From Thermomonas haemolytica (GTDB taxonomy: Bacteria > Pseudomonadota > Gammaproteobacteria > Xanthomonadales > Xanthomonadaceae), in NCBI RefSeq assembly GCF_004346265.1, contig NZ_SMAP01000005.1, positions 120,815-184,814 of the forward strand: DNA of 64,000 nt, read 5' to 3'. Shown in pieces: positions 30,205 to 40,426 of the stretch (position 1 is the stretch's first letter; each line of letters opens with the position of its first letter). The notes under the pieces were generated by a model. That model searched no databases. It was not told the DNA's origin and worked only from the letters and a program-made list of their open reading frames with translations. The position numbers and the translations under genes were made by a program.

Positions 30205-31473
30205 ATGCCGCGCACGCTTGCCGACTGGCTGGCCTTCATCGAGCGCCAGCACCCCCAATCGATCGCCATGGGCCTGGAGCGGGTGCGCGCGGTGGCCGCG
30301 CGGCTGGGCCTGGAGCGCCCGGCGACGCGGGTGGTCACCGTCGGTGGCACCAATGGCAAAGGGTCCACGGTCGCGTTCATCGAGGCCATCGCCCGCGCGC
30401 AGGGCCTGCGCGTGGCCGCCTACACCTCGCCGCACCTGCTGCGCTTCAACGAGCGCATCCGCATCGATGGCCGCGAGGTCGAGGATGCCGAGCTCATCGC
30501 CGGCTTTGCGGCGGTGGAGGCCGCGCGCGGCGAGGTGCCGCTGACCTATTTCGAATATGCCACCCTGTGCGCGCTGTGGCTGTTCCAGCGCGCGCAGCTG
30601 GACCTGGCGGTGCTGGAGGTGGGCCTCGGCGGGCGGCTGGACGCGGTCAACCTGGTGGATGCGGATGCTGCCGTCATCACCACGGTTGACCTCGACCACC
30701 AGGAGTGGCTGGGCCACGACACCGAGGCCATCGGCTTCGAGAAGGCCGGCATCGCACGCCCGTTCAAGCCGCTGGTGCTGGGCGACGACGATCCGCCGTC
30801 CAGCGTGCTGCGGCATGCCTATGCGATCGGTGCGTCGGCGTGGCGGATCGCCAACGACTTCTTCGCCGAACCGGTGGACGCGGCACATTGGCGCTGGCGC
30901 GAGGTCGGCTACGAGATCGTGCTGCCGCTGCCGATGCAGGCGCAGGGCGCGCCGGTGCAGCTGCGCAACGCCGCCTGCGCGATCGCCGCGCTGCGTGCGC
31001 TGGACCTGCCGCTGGACGATGCCGCGATTGCGCGCGGCGTGGACACGGCCGCGGTGGCCGGCCGGCTGCAGCGCTTCCAGCGCGATGGCGTGGAGGTGCT
31101 GGTGGATGTCGGCCATAACCCGCAGGCGGCGCGCGCGCTGGCCGGCTGGCTGCGCGCGCATCCGGGCCGGCGCACGCGGGCGGTGTACGCGGCGCTGGGC
31201 GACAAGGACGCGGCGGGCGTGGTGCGCGCGCTGGAGGGCGTGGTGGAAGCCTGGCATTGCGCCGGCTCGCGCGCCGCCGGGACGCGCGGGATCGAGGTGG
31301 CCGAGCTGTTGCAGCGGCTGCATGGGGAGATGGCAGAGGACAGCAGCCACGCCGACGTGGCCGACGCGCTGCGCGCGGCGCTGGCGCAGGCCGCCCCGGA
31401 CGGGCGGGTGCTGGTGTTCGGCTCCTTCCACGCCGCGGCCGAGGCCCTGCGCCTGCTGGGCGGCGACGCCTGA
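30205..31473 (+). CDS. folC: Bifunctional dihydrofolate synthase/folylpolyglutamate synthase
   Basis: A 422-residue Mur-ligase-related enzyme. It adds glutamate to dihydropteroate, then further glutamates to folate. The ATP loop is VTVGGTNGKGSTVAFIEAI (~residue 50). AAYTSPHLLRFNERIRIDG follows, then LDLAVLEVGLGGRLDAVNLVDADAAVITTVDLDH and C-terminal VDVGHNPQAARALAGWL. The ATG at 30205 directly precedes the family's N-terminal helix. folC here follows a phosphatase, whereas accD is the usual partner in gammaproteobacteria. It continues to the SPOR-domain gene, as elsewhere. Confidence 0.95.
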   Translation: MPRTLADWLAFIERQHPQSIAMGLERVRAVAARLGLERPATRVVTVGGTNGKGSTVAFIEAIARAQGLRVAAYTSPHLLRFNERIRIDGREVEDAELIAGFAAVEAARGEVPLTYFEYATLCALWLFQRAQLDLAVLEVGLGGRLDAVNLVDADAAVITTVDLDHQEWLGHDTEAIGFEKAGIARPFKPLVLGDDDPPSSVLRHAYAIGASAWRIANDFFAEPVDAAHWRWREVGYEIVLPLPMQAQGAPVQLRNAACAIAALRALDLPLDDAAIARGVDTAAVAGRLQRFQRDGVEVLVDVGHNPQAARALAGWLRAHPGRRTRAVYAALGDKDAAGVVRALEGVVEAWHCAGSRAAGTRGIEVAELLQRLHGEMAEDSSHADVADALRAALAQAAPDGRVLVFGSFHAAAEALRLLGGDA

Positions 31474-31502
31474 ACGGCCCGTCGGCGGTGGGCGCATGCC
31501 GG

Positions 31503-31508
31503 TATAAT
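31503..31508 (+). promoter_or_regulatory. Candidate -10 box upstream of the SPOR-domain gene
   Basis: TATAAT, a perfect -10 hexamer, lies 30 bases before the start of the SPOR-domain gene, just after the folC stop, in the context GGTATAATCGCGCC. It suggests the SPOR-purF segment has its own promoter. The -35 region is weak. Confidence 0.5.
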
Positions 31509-31537
31509 CGCGCCCTCACCATGCCTGGCTGCGCGGA

Positions 31538-32608
31538 ATGCCGATGGATGCTTCGCTGAAACAGCGCCTGGTCGGCGCGGCCGTGCTGGTCGCGCTGGCG
31601 GTCATCTTCCTGCCAATGCTGGTCAAGGGCCCGGCGCCCGACAGCGGTGTCACCGGGGTGTCGATGAAAGTACCGGCGGAACCGAAGCCGGAGAGCGGCA
31701 CGGTGACCCAGGACCTGCCGCTGGTGGTGCCCGGGCAGGCGCCCGCGGGCGGGGTGTCCGGGATGCCGGCCACGCTCCCGGTCACGCCGGGCGAACCCGC
31801 CGCCGATAACGCGCCTGACGCCACGCCGGCCACCACGCCGCTGGCGGCAGTGGCCGCCGGTGACTACGCGGTCAGCTTCGGCAATTACGCCAGCGAGGCG
31901 GATGCGGACAAGGTCATCGCCGCCCTGCGCGCGGCCGGGCTGCCCGGCTACCGCGAGCCGGTGACCCTCGCCGGCAAGCCGGCCCAGCGCGTGCGCATCG
32001 GCCCGTTCGCCGATCGCGCCGTGGCCGAGTCCGCGCGCCTGCGCGCCGGCCAGGTCCGTACCGACGTGGACACCCGCGTGGTGGTGCTGGATGCCGCCGC
32101 CGATGCGCCGGCTGCCACTACCGTCACCACCGCCACGGCTGCGCCCGCCGCGCCCGTGCCGGCGACTCCCGCGCGGCCCGAGGTTCCGGCCACGCCGCCG
32201 GCGCCGAAGCCGACCGCCACGGCCGCCGCCGCGCCGGCCAAGGCCGTCGAAAAAGCCGCCGACAAGCCGGCCGACAAGCCCACGCCGAAGGTGGCGGAGA
32301 AGCCGGCTGCCGCCGCCAGTTCCGCGCAGATGCCCAAGGCCGAGCCGCCGGCGAGCGCGCCGGCCAATCCGGCGAACACCGGTTTCGTGGTCCAGATCGG
32401 GGCGTTCGCCTCGGCTCCGGACGCGCTGGCCCAGCGCGATGCCCTGCGCAAGGCCGGATTCAACGCCTTCACCGACACCGTGCCCGGCCCGAACGGCACC
32501 CTCACCCGGGTGCGGGTGGGCCCGGTGCTGACCCGCGCCGAGGCGGAGGCGCTGAAGGCCAGGCTGAAGGCCGCCGGCAAGGACGGCATGGTGCGTCCGC
32601 ATCCCTGA
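31538..32608 (+). CDS. Membrane-anchored protein with two SPOR domains (DedD position)
   Basis: A 356-residue protein. One N-terminal transmembrane helix (GAAVLVALAVIFLPMLV, ~residues 12-28) leads to a first SPOR repeat (about residues 107-175, VSFGNYASEADADKVIAAL). A long Ala/Pro/Lys-rich linker follows, then a second SPOR repeat at the C-terminus (about residues 285-355, FVVQIGAFASAPDALAQRDAL). SPOR domains bind denuded glycan strands at the division septum, and DedD of E. coli sits in the same folC-neighbouring place with a single SPOR domain. Two SPOR domains is an uncommon arrangement. ATG codons at 31538 and 31544 are both possible starts. Confidence 0.85.
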   Translation: MPMDASLKQRLVGAAVLVALAVIFLPMLVKGPAPDSGVTGVSMKVPAEPKPESGTVTQDLPLVVPGQAPAGGVSGMPATLPVTPGEPAADNAPDATPATTPLAAVAAGDYAVSFGNYASEADADKVIAALRAAGLPGYREPVTLAGKPAQRVRIGPFADRAVAESARLRAGQVRTDVDTRVVVLDAAADAPAATTVTTATAAPAAPVPATPARPEVPATPPAPKPTATAAAAPAKAVEKAADKPADKPTPKVAEKPAAAASSAQMPKAEPPASAPANPANTGFVVQIGAFASAPDALAQRDALRKAGFNAFTDTVPGPNGTLTRVRVGPVLTRAEAEALKARLKAAGKDGMVRPHP

Positions 32609-32674
32609 GCCGCGGAGCCAGCTCCGCCCCGATCCCGTTTTCCAGCGTCACGGCATCTCCAAGGAATCCCCTGC

Positions 32675-34144
<1,470 letters not shown>

Positions 34145-34204
34145 CGGGGCGCGACGTTGCGGGGCCCGATGCGAACCGCAGGGCGAGACCGGGCTCCTCG
34201 GCCT

Positions 34205-34279
34205 GGCGTGTTGCGGGGGATGCGTTTCAAGTCGCTCCCCGATACTCGCTTGGTTGAAACGCATCCCCCGCAACACGCC
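34205..34279. repeat. 26-bp perfect inverted repeat downstream of purF
   Basis: Bases 34205-34230 are the exact reverse complement of 34254-34279; the arm contains GTTGCGGGGGATGCGTTTCA. The 23-base spacer includes GTCGCTCCCCGATACTCGCT. It sits between purF and the DUF455 gene. It is far longer than a usual terminator stem and has no T-run, so it resembles a dispersed palindromic repeat or small element remnant. Confidence 0.75.
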
Positions 34280-34302
34280 TCGCGACATTCTTGGTTGCCG
34301 AT

Positions 34303-35106
34303 ATGAAGAGCCTCTTCACCGCCGCCCGCACCTGCCTCGACGCCGCCACGCCGGACGCCAAGCCCGCGCTGACGCTGGCGATGGCGGAGGCGTTCGCGCG
34401 CGGTGAACTGGCCATCGACGGCGATGCCCCGCCGCCGGAGCCGATCCGGATGCCGGGCCGGCCCGCGCGCCCGCGCCTGGTGCATCCGCGCGACCTGCCG
34501 CGGCGCGGCTTCGGAAGCCGGGAGGGGCGCGCCGCCTTCATCCATGCGGTGGCGCATATCGAGTTCAACGCCATCGACCTCGCCTGGGACGCGGTGTACC
34601 GCTTTCGCGGGATGCCTTCGGAGTATTACGCGGACTGGGTAGTGGTGGCCCGCGACGAGGCCCGGCACTTCCACCTGCTGCGCGCGCGGCTGCGCGAGTT
34701 CGGCCACGACTACGGCGACTTCGACGCCCACAACGGCCTGTGGGAGATGGCCGAGAAGACCGCGCACGACGGCCTTGCGCGCATGGCGCTGGTGCCGCGC
34801 GTGCTGGAGGCGCGCGGGCTGGACGTGACGCCGGGCATGATCGTGAAGCTGCGGTCGCTGGGCGATGACGCCACCGCGGACATCCTGGAGGTCATCCTGC
34901 GCGAGGAAGTGGCGCACGTGGCCGCCGGCAGCCGCTGGTACCGCTGGTACTGCGAACGCGCCGGGGTGGAGCCGCGCGCGCGCTTCCGCGAACTGCTGCG
35001 CGAATACGCCAGCGGCGTGCTGCACAAGCCGTTCAACACCGAGGCGCGGCTGCAGGCGGGGTTCGACCCGGAGGAACTGGAGAGCCTGCTGGCCGAAGCG
35101 GACTGA
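34303..35106 (+). CDS. DUF455 ferritin-like family protein
   Basis: A 267-residue helical protein of the DUF455 family, placed among ferritin-like folds. Putative metal-binding residues occur in HIEFNAIDLAWDA (E and H), VARDEARHFHLLRARL (the strongest ExxH) and VILREEVAHVAAGSRWYRW (ExxH). The usual function is unknown; tRNA-modifying di-iron relatives exist in the wider superfamily. The ATG at 34303 gives full family length. It stands between a large palindrome and convergent lpxH. Confidence 0.85.
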   Translation: MKSLFTAARTCLDAATPDAKPALTLAMAEAFARGELAIDGDAPPPEPIRMPGRPARPRLVHPRDLPRRGFGSREGRAAFIHAVAHIEFNAIDLAWDAVYRFRGMPSEYYADWVVVARDEARHFHLLRARLREFGHDYGDFDAHNGLWEMAEKTAHDGLARMALVPRVLEARGLDVTPGMIVKLRSLGDDATADILEVILREEVAHVAAGSRWYRWYCERAGVEPRARFRELLREYASGVLHKPFNTEARLQAGFDPEELESLLAEAD

Positions 35107-35118
35107 CCGCGGCCGCCG

Positions 35119-35850
35119 TCAGGCCGGGGTGAGGGCCGCCAGCATGCAGCCGTCGGGCGTCACCCGCAGCACCGAGCCCTGTTCGTACCAGTCCCCCAGC
35201 ACGATGCGGGTACGGCCGTGGCCCTCGTCGTGGATCGCCGGGCGATGGGTGTGGCCGTGGATCATGCGGCGCACGCCGTGACGCTCGAAGAAGGCTTGCA
35301 CCGTGGCCGGCGCCACGTCGCCGATGGTCTCGGCCATGCCCTGGGCCGCCAGCTCGCCGTAGCGCGCCTGGCTGGCCGCGCGCGCCTGCGCCGCGAACGC
35401 CAGCCGCGCCGCCAGCGGCTGCGCGAGGAACTGCGCCTGCCACTGCGGGTCGCGGGTCTGCGCGCGGAACTGCTGGTAGGCGGTGTCATCCGTGCACAGC
35501 AGGTCGCCATGCAGCAGCAGCGTGGGCGTGCCGTACAGGTCCACCACGGTCGGATCGTCCAGCAAGGCCATGCCGCAGCGCGCGGCATAGGCCTGCCCCA
35601 GCAGGAAATCGCGGTTGCCGCGGATGAAGGACACCGGCACGCCCGCCTCCACCAGCGCACGCAGGCGGTCGGCCACGAAGGCGCCGGCGTCGGACGGATC
35701 GTCGTCGCCCACCCAGGCCTCGAACAGGTCGCCGAGGATGTAGAGCGCGTCGGCGCCGCGCGCCTCGCCATCGAGGAAGCGGCCGAACAGCGCGGTGATC
35801 TCCGGGCGTTCCGGGTCGAGGTGGAGGTCGGAAACGAAAAGCGTGGTCAT
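35119..35850 (-). CDS. lpxH: UDP-2,3-diacylglucosamine diphosphatase
   Basis: A 243-residue calcineurin-like phosphoesterase of lipid A synthesis, converting UDP-2,3-diacylglucosamine to lipid X and UMP. Metal-binding motifs are in order: FVSDLHLD (~residue 5), [37 protein letters not shown] and [10 protein letters not shown]. Length matches LpxH. The 12-base gap with the DUF455 gene is convergent. It is divergent from gltX, 56 bases away. Confidence 0.94.
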   Translation of the reverse strand: MTTLFVSDLHLDPERPEITALFGRFLDGEARGADALYILGDLFEAWVGDDDPSDAGAFVADRLRALVEAGVPVSFIRGNRDFLLGQAYAARCGMALLDDPTVVDLYGTPTLLLHGDLLCTDDTAYQQFRAQTRDPQWQAQFLAQPLAARLAFAAQARAASQARYGELAAQGMAETIGDVAPATVQAFFERHGVRRMIHGHTHRPAIHDEGHGRTRIVLGDWYEQGSVLRVTPDGCMLAALTPA

Positions 35851-35873
35851 CGGTGGAGTGTAAGGCGGCGCGC

Positions 35874-35879
35874 TAGAAT
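35874..35879 (+). promoter_or_regulatory. Candidate -10 box for gltX-zur
   Basis: TAGAAT in CGCTAGAATGCGCC lies 27 bases before the gltX ATG, between divergent lpxH and gltX. Ten bases (CGCTAGAATG) plus the following C are identical to the motif before lysAC. No clear -35 element is seen. Confidence 0.45.
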
Positions 35880-35906
35880 GCGCCGTTTCCGGAATTGTGC
35901 TCTGCG

Positions 35907-37313
35907 ATGACCGTCCGCACCCGTTTCGCCCCGTCCCCCACCGGCTACCTGCACATCGGCGGCGCGCGCACCGCGCTGTACTGCTGGCTGTACGCGCGCC
36001 GGCACGGCGGCCAGTTCGTGTTGCGGATCGAGGACACCGACCGCGAGCGCAGCACCCAGGCGGCGATCGACGCGATTTTGCAGGCGATGGACTGGCTGGG
36101 GCTGGATTACGACGAAGGCCCGATCTACCAGACCCACCGCCTCGACCGCTACCGCGAGGTGGCCGAGCAGCTCATCGCCTCCGGCCATGCCTACTACGCC
36201 TACGAGACCAAGGAGGAACTCGAGGCGATGCGCGAGGCGGCGATGGCCGCTGGCGAGAAGCCGCGCTACAACGGTGCCTACCGCGATGCCAACGCCGGTT
36301 GGCGCGACGACCCGAACCGGGTGATCCGTTTCAAGAATCCGCTGGAGGGCACGGTGGCCTGGGACGATGCGGTGAAGGGCCGGATCGAGATCGCCAACAG
36401 CGAGCTGGACGATCTGGTCATCTTCCGCAGCGATGGTTATCCGACTTACAACTTCGCGGTGGTGGTGGACGACATCGACATGGCCATCACCCACGTGGTG
36501 CGCGGCGACGACCACGTCAACAACACTCCGCGCCAGATCAACATTTACCGCGCGCTGGGCGCGCCGGTGCCGGTGTTCGCGCACCTGCCGATGATCCTCG
36601 ACGAGCATGGTGCCAAGCTGTCCAAGCGCACTGGCGCAGCCGACGTGATGCAGTACCGCGACGCCGGCTACCTGCCGCATGCGCTGCTGAACTACCTGGT
36701 GCGGTTGGGCTGGTCGCACGGCGACCAGGAGATCTTCTCGATCGCGCAGATGCAGTCGCTGTTCGACCTGGCCGACGTCAACGCCAAGGCCTCGCGGCTG
36801 GATGCGGCCAAGCTCGGCTGGATGAACCAGCAATACCTGAAGACGGACGATCCCGAGGCCGTCGCCAGACATCTGGTCTGGCACCTGCAGCAGGCCGGTT
36901 ATGACCTCGCCAGCGGCCCGAAGCCGGCCGAGCTGGTGCTGGCCCTGCGCGAGCGCGTGCAGACCCTGAAGGAAATGGCGGAGAAGTCCGCGGTGTGGTT
37001 CCAGCCGCTGGCCGACTACGACGCGGCGGCGGTGGCCAAGCACCTGGTGCCCGCCGCGCAGGCGCCGCTGATGGAGGCGCGCGCGCGCCTGGCCGCGCTG
37101 GCGGAATGGACCCCGGAGGCGATCGCCGACGCGCTGAAGGCGACCGCCGAGGCGCAGGGCATCGGTATGGGCAAGATCGCGCAGCCGATGCGGGTGGCCA
37201 TCACCGGTACCCAGGTCAGCCCCGATATCGGCTGGACGGTCTACCTGTGCGGACGCGAGCAGGCGCTGGCGCGGATCGACGCCGCCCTTGCAAAGATTCC
37301 CGCGGCGACCTAA
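35907..37313 (+). CDS. gltX: Glutamate--tRNA ligase
   Basis: A 468-residue class I synthetase. The HIGH-type signature is in [18 protein letters not shown] (residues ~7-24), and the KMSKS equivalent is AKLSKRTGA (~residue 238). RFAP at the N-terminus and the [19 protein letters not shown] segment confirm a GluRS, and the full anticodon-binding C-terminal domain separates it from GluQ. The first ATG (35907) begins [11 protein letters not shown]; a TTG twelve bases upstream is less likely. Nine bases before zur, so the two probably share a transcript. Confidence 0.96.
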   Translation: MTVRTRFAPSPTGYLHIGGARTALYCWLYARRHGGQFVLRIEDTDRERSTQAAIDAILQAMDWLGLDYDEGPIYQTHRLDRYREVAEQLIASGHAYYAYETKEELEAMREAAMAAGEKPRYNGAYRDANAGWRDDPNRVIRFKNPLEGTVAWDDAVKGRIEIANSELDDLVIFRSDGYPTYNFAVVVDDIDMAITHVVRGDDHVNNTPRQINIYRALGAPVPVFAHLPMILDEHGAKLSKRTGAADVMQYRDAGYLPHALLNYLVRLGWSHGDQEIFSIAQMQSLFDLADVNAKASRLDAAKLGWMNQQYLKTDDPEAVARHLVWHLQQAGYDLASGPKPAELVLALRERVQTLKEMAEKSAVWFQPLADYDAAAVAKHLVPAAQAPLMEARARLAALAEWTPEAIADALKATAEAQGIGMGKIAQPMRVAITGTQVSPDIGWTVYLCGREQALARIDAALAKIPAAT

Positions 37314-37322
37314 ATCAAGGCC

Positions 37323-37814
37323 ATGGCCAAGCCGCACGCCTGCACCGACCCCCGCCACCACGTGCACGACGCGCACGGGTTCGTGGCGGCGGTCGAGCGT
37401 GCCTGCGGCGAACGCGGGCTGCGCCTCACCGCGCCGCGCGCGCGCGTGCTCGGCCTGATCGCCGAGGCCGGCCAGCCGGTGAAGGCCTACGACCTGCTGG
37501 ACCGCTTCCGCGCGCTGGACGACGCCGGCAGCGTGGCGCCGCCGACGGTGTACCGCGCGCTGGATTTCCTGCTTGCCAACGGCTTCATCCACAAGCTGGA
37601 GTCGATCAATGCGTTCGTGGCCTGCCACCATCCGAACGCGGCCCAGCACTCGGTGCCGTTTTTGATCTGCGACCGTTGCCATTCCGCGACCGAGCTGGAG
37701 GACGCCAGCATCGTCGCCCAGCTCGACGCGTCCGCGCGCGCCCTGGGCTTCGCCCCGCAGGCGCAGACGCTGGAAGTGCACGGCCTGTGCGCGCGCTGCG
37801 CACAGGCCGCCTGA
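37323..37814 (+). CDS. zur: Fur-family regulator, probable zinc uptake regulator Zur
   Basis: A 163-residue Fur-fold repressor. A His-rich N-terminus (HACTDPRHHVHDAHG) precedes the winged helix (RLTAPRARVLGLIAEAGQPVKAYDLLD and PPTVYRALDFLLANGFIHKLE). The dimerisation domain has structural zinc Cys pairs (ICDRC and LCARC) and CHHPN. The HKLESINAFVACHHP segment resembles Zur rather than Fur. Placement directly before a ZnuD-like receptor gene with a Zur-like operator supports zinc control. With Zn2+ bound it should repress that promoter. Confidence 0.88.
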   Translation: MAKPHACTDPRHHVHDAHGFVAAVERACGERGLRLTAPRARVLGLIAEAGQPVKAYDLLDRFRALDDAGSVAPPTVYRALDFLLANGFIHKLESINAFVACHHPNAAQHSVPFLICDRCHSATELEDASIVAQLDASARALGFAPQAQTLEVHGLCARCAQAA

Positions 37815-37830
37815 GTCTCGAAGACTCGCC

Positions 37831-39870
37831 TCAGAAGAACACGCGCACGCCGAAGCCGACGCTGCGGCCGGGCAGCATCACCTGGTCCTTGAGGAACGAG
37901 GTGTGCACGCGTGCGACCTGGTTGGTCAGGTTGCTGCCGTCCGCGAACAGCTCCCAGCTGAGGTTGCCGCTGTCGAAGTGGCGGGACAGGTGCGCGTCCA
38001 CCAGGGTGTAGCCGGCGGTGGGCGTCTCGTTGGCGGCCACGTCGTTCTGGCGGCTGGTGCGGGTGGCGCCCAGTGCGGCGCGCCAGTTCTCGTGCTGCCA
38101 GCGCAGCTGCGCGCCGAGCCGGGCCGGCGCGATCCGCGGCAGGTTGCCGCCGCCGTTGGCGAGGGTGGCGCGCACGGTGTCGCCGAACACCCGCAGGTCC
38201 CAGTCGCCGCTGTCGTTGCGGGCGAGGTGGAAGCTGGCCTCGCCCTCCAGCCCGCGGAAGCGCGCATTCGCCTGCGTCCACTGGCGCACCGGCAGGTCCT
38301 GGTCGCCTTCTTCCCAGTACCAGGTGTTGCCGGTGTCGGCCAGGTAGATGAAGTTGTCGAAGCGGTTGTAGTAGGCCGACACCTTGGCCTCCACCCAGTC
38401 GGCCTGGTACTGCAGGCCCAGCTCCAGCTGGTTGGCGGCTTCCTTGCGCAGGCCGGCGTTGCCGATCTCGTAGGCGAGGGTGGCGATGTGCGGGCCGTCG
38501 GAGAACAGCTCCTCCTCCACCGGCGCGCGCTCGGCGCGGTCGAGGTTGAGGGTCAGTTTCCACGCGTCGGACAGCGTCCAGCCGCCGGCCAGCGACAGGC
38601 TGAGCGGGCGAAAATCGCGGCTCGCGGCGTCCACCGGGCTCGACTTGACGTTGTCCACGCGCGCGCCGAGGTCGAGCTGGAACCCGTCCCAGCTGCGGCG
38701 GGCGACGCCGAACACGCCGTACGCGCGGGTGCTGGTCTGCGGCACGAAGGCCTCCTCGCCGATCGCGAGGAAGGTGCTGGCCGACAGCTGGGTGCCGAGC
38801 GCGCCCTGCCAGCCGTCGCGGCTGCCGAAGGTGGCCTCGACCCGGCCTTCGTTGGCGTTCTTGCGGAAGATGGTCCCGGGCTGGCCGCCCTCGAACTCGG
38901 TGTGCTCGTAGCCGGTGTGCGCCAGCGAGAAGCGCAGGCCGTTGCCCGCGCCCCACAGGTCGTTCAGCGCGCCCTTGGCCTCGTAGCGGTCCTGGTGCAT
39001 CTTCAGGTACACCCCGCGCTCGCCGAGGACGGGGTTGCCGGGTTCGCCCGGGTTGCCGTATTCGTCGTTGAAACGCGAGGCGGACAGGCCCACGTAGCCC
39101 CAGTCGCCCAGCAGCGAACCGCCCAGCGCGCCGCTGCGGGTATCGATGTAGGAGTTTTGCTGGCGGCCGTCCGGGGTGGTGTAGTCGGGGGCGTGGCGGT
39201 ACACCGCGTCGGCATGCAGGGCGAAGCGGTCGTTGCCACCGTCCACCCGCGCCATGGTGGTGTTGCCGCCCTGGTCGCCGCCGAAGAAGCGGGTCTCGGC
39301 GCGGCCGCTGAAGCCGTTGTCGATCGGGCTGTCCGGAATGCGGCCATCGACCACGTTCACCGCGCCGCCGATCGCACCGCTGCCGTACAGCAAGGTGGAC
39401 GGGCCTTTCAGCACCTCGATCTGGTCGGCCAGGAACGGCTCGATCGCCGGCGCGTGGTCCTGGCTGACGGTGGACACGTCCTGGCTGGACAGCCCGCCGG
39501 ACAGGATGGCCACGCGCGGGCCGTCCGTGCCGCGGATGATCGGGCGGCCGACCCCGGGCCCGAAGTTGGAACTCTGCACGCCGGGCACGCTGGACACGGT
39601 TTCGCCCAGGGTGGCCGCGCGGTTCTCGTCCAGGCGCGCGCCCGAGAGCACCTCGGTCGGTTTGCTCAGGGTGTCCGCGGTGTCCTGCAGCGCGCTGGCG
39701 GTCACCACCACCCCGGCCAGGTCCTTCACGTGCTTGTCCTTGGCGTTGTCCTGATGGCGGGGGGCGCTGCCGGGCGGAGTGGCCTGCGGAGACGTGGCCT
39801 GTGGGGCTTGCTGGGCATGCAGCGGCAGGGCGGCGAGGAGGGCGAGGGCGAGCAGGGTCTGGCGGGGCAT
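37831..39870 (-). CDS. TonB-dependent receptor, probable outer-membrane zinc transporter (ZnuD-like)
   Basis: A 679-residue receptor with signal peptide (LALALLAALPLHAQ). A plug domain is at about residues 60-170 (GVVVTASALQDTADTLSKPTEVLSG, GPRVAILSGGLSSQDVSTVSQDHAPAIEPFLADQIEVLKGP). A 22-stranded-type barrel follows, ending in the aromatic residue in VGFGVRVFF. A His-containing loop after the signal (APRHQDNAKDKHVKD) and HDGG-like patches fit metal handling. Zur upstream and the operator-like palindrome favour zinc over siderophores; copper or haem cannot be excluded. Convergent with zur (16 bases). Confidence 0.87.
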   Translation of the reverse strand: MPRQTLLALALLAALPLHAQQAPQATSPQATPPGSAPRHQDNAKDKHVKDLAGVVVTASALQDTADTLSKPTEVLSGARLDENRAATLGETVSSVPGVQSSNFGPGVGRPIIRGTDGPRVAILSGGLSSQDVSTVSQDHAPAIEPFLADQIEVLKGPSTLLYGSGAIGGAVNVVDGRIPDSPIDNGFSGRAETRFFGGDQGGNTTMARVDGGNDRFALHADAVYRHAPDYTTPDGRQQNSYIDTRSGALGGSLLGDWGYVGLSASRFNDEYGNPGEPGNPVLGERGVYLKMHQDRYEAKGALNDLWGAGNGLRFSLAHTGYEHTEFEGGQPGTIFRKNANEGRVEATFGSRDGWQGALGTQLSASTFLAIGEEAFVPQTSTRAYGVFGVARRSWDGFQLDLGARVDNVKSSPVDAASRDFRPLSLSLAGGWTLSDAWKLTLNLDRAERAPVEEELFSDGPHIATLAYEIGNAGLRKEAANQLELGLQYQADWVEAKVSAYYNRFDNFIYLADTGNTWYWEEGDQDLPVRQWTQANARFRGLEGEASFHLARNDSGDWDLRVFGDTVRATLANGGGNLPRIAPARLGAQLRWQHENWRAALGATRTSRQNDVAANETPTAGYTLVDAHLSRHFDSGNLSWELFADGSNLTNQVARVHTSFLKDQVMLPGRSVGFGVRVFF

Positions 39871-39900
39871 GGAGATGGAGGGCGGGAGGAAGTGGGGATG

Positions 39901-39920
39901 TGATATGTTATACTGTATCA
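39901..39920. promoter_or_regulatory. Probable Zur operator between divergent receptor and MerC-like genes
   Basis: TGATATGTTATACTGTATCA is an imperfect palindrome: TGATA and TATCA arms around a central TATA. It is the only strongly A/T-rich stretch in this region. It resembles gammaproteobacterial Zur boxes (GTTATANTATAAC core). It lies 31 bases before the receptor's start and 30 bases before the MerC-like start, so one Zur dimer pair could silence both. Confidence 0.7.
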
Positions 39921-39949
39921 GTCAAGGCAATCGATACCTGCCGGAAGTC

Positions 39950-40366
39950 ATGTCACCGCAACGCCTGCAATGGCTGGACCGCCTCGGCGCCGCCGGGTCG
40001 CTGCTGTGCGCGATCCACTGCGCGCTGCTGCCGCTGGCGATCGCCCTGCTGCCGTCGCTGGGCGTGGCGCTGCTGGCGGGCGACGGGTTCGAGCAGGGCT
40101 TCGTGGCGTTCGCCAGCGTGTTCGGTCTGGGCGTGCTGGCGTGGAGCTACCGCCGCCACCGCGCCCTGCGCGCGCTGGCCCTGCTGCTGCCGGGGCTGGC
40201 CGCGCTGTGGCTGGCGGTGCTGTACCCGCCGCTGCACCAGTCGGTGCTGCCGCATGCGCTGGTGATGACGGCCGGCGGCACCCTGGTCGGGCTCTCGCAC
40301 TGGGCCAACCTGCGCCTGAACCACGCCCACGCCCAGTGCCGGGCGTGCGCCCACGGCGCGTGCTAG
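39950..40366 (+). CDS. MerC-domain inner-membrane protein, probably zinc-regulated
   Basis: A 138-residue protein with four hydrophobic helices. CAIHCALLPLAIALL in the first helix carries the two-Cys metal motif of the MerC family, and the end is Cys/His-rich (HAHAQCRACAHGAC). MerC-like proteins move Hg2+ or other soft metals across the inner membrane. No mer operon is here; the Zur-box position suggests a zinc role. The ATG at 39950 is preferred over earlier in-frame starts that would overlap the operator. Divergent from the ZnuD-like receptor. Confidence 0.82.
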   Translation: MSPQRLQWLDRLGAAGSLLCAIHCALLPLAIALLPSLGVALLAGDGFEQGFVAFASVFGLGVLAWSYRRHRALRALALLLPGLAALWLAVLYPPLHQSVLPHALVMTAGGTLVGLSHWANLRLNHAHAQCRACAHGAC

Positions 40367-40426
40367 ACTTGCGCCCCTCGCGCGCGGCGCGAACCACTTT
40401 CCACGATTCGATCCAGGAGCAGCACG

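Noticed and set aside
26817..30389. A 1190-codon open frame on the minus strand covering slyD, the DadA-like gene and the phosphatase
   Set aside because: It is antisense to recognisable genes and arises from GC-rich third positions; only its end, in the frame of the small NlpC/P60 gene, resembles protein, and that part is annotated separately.
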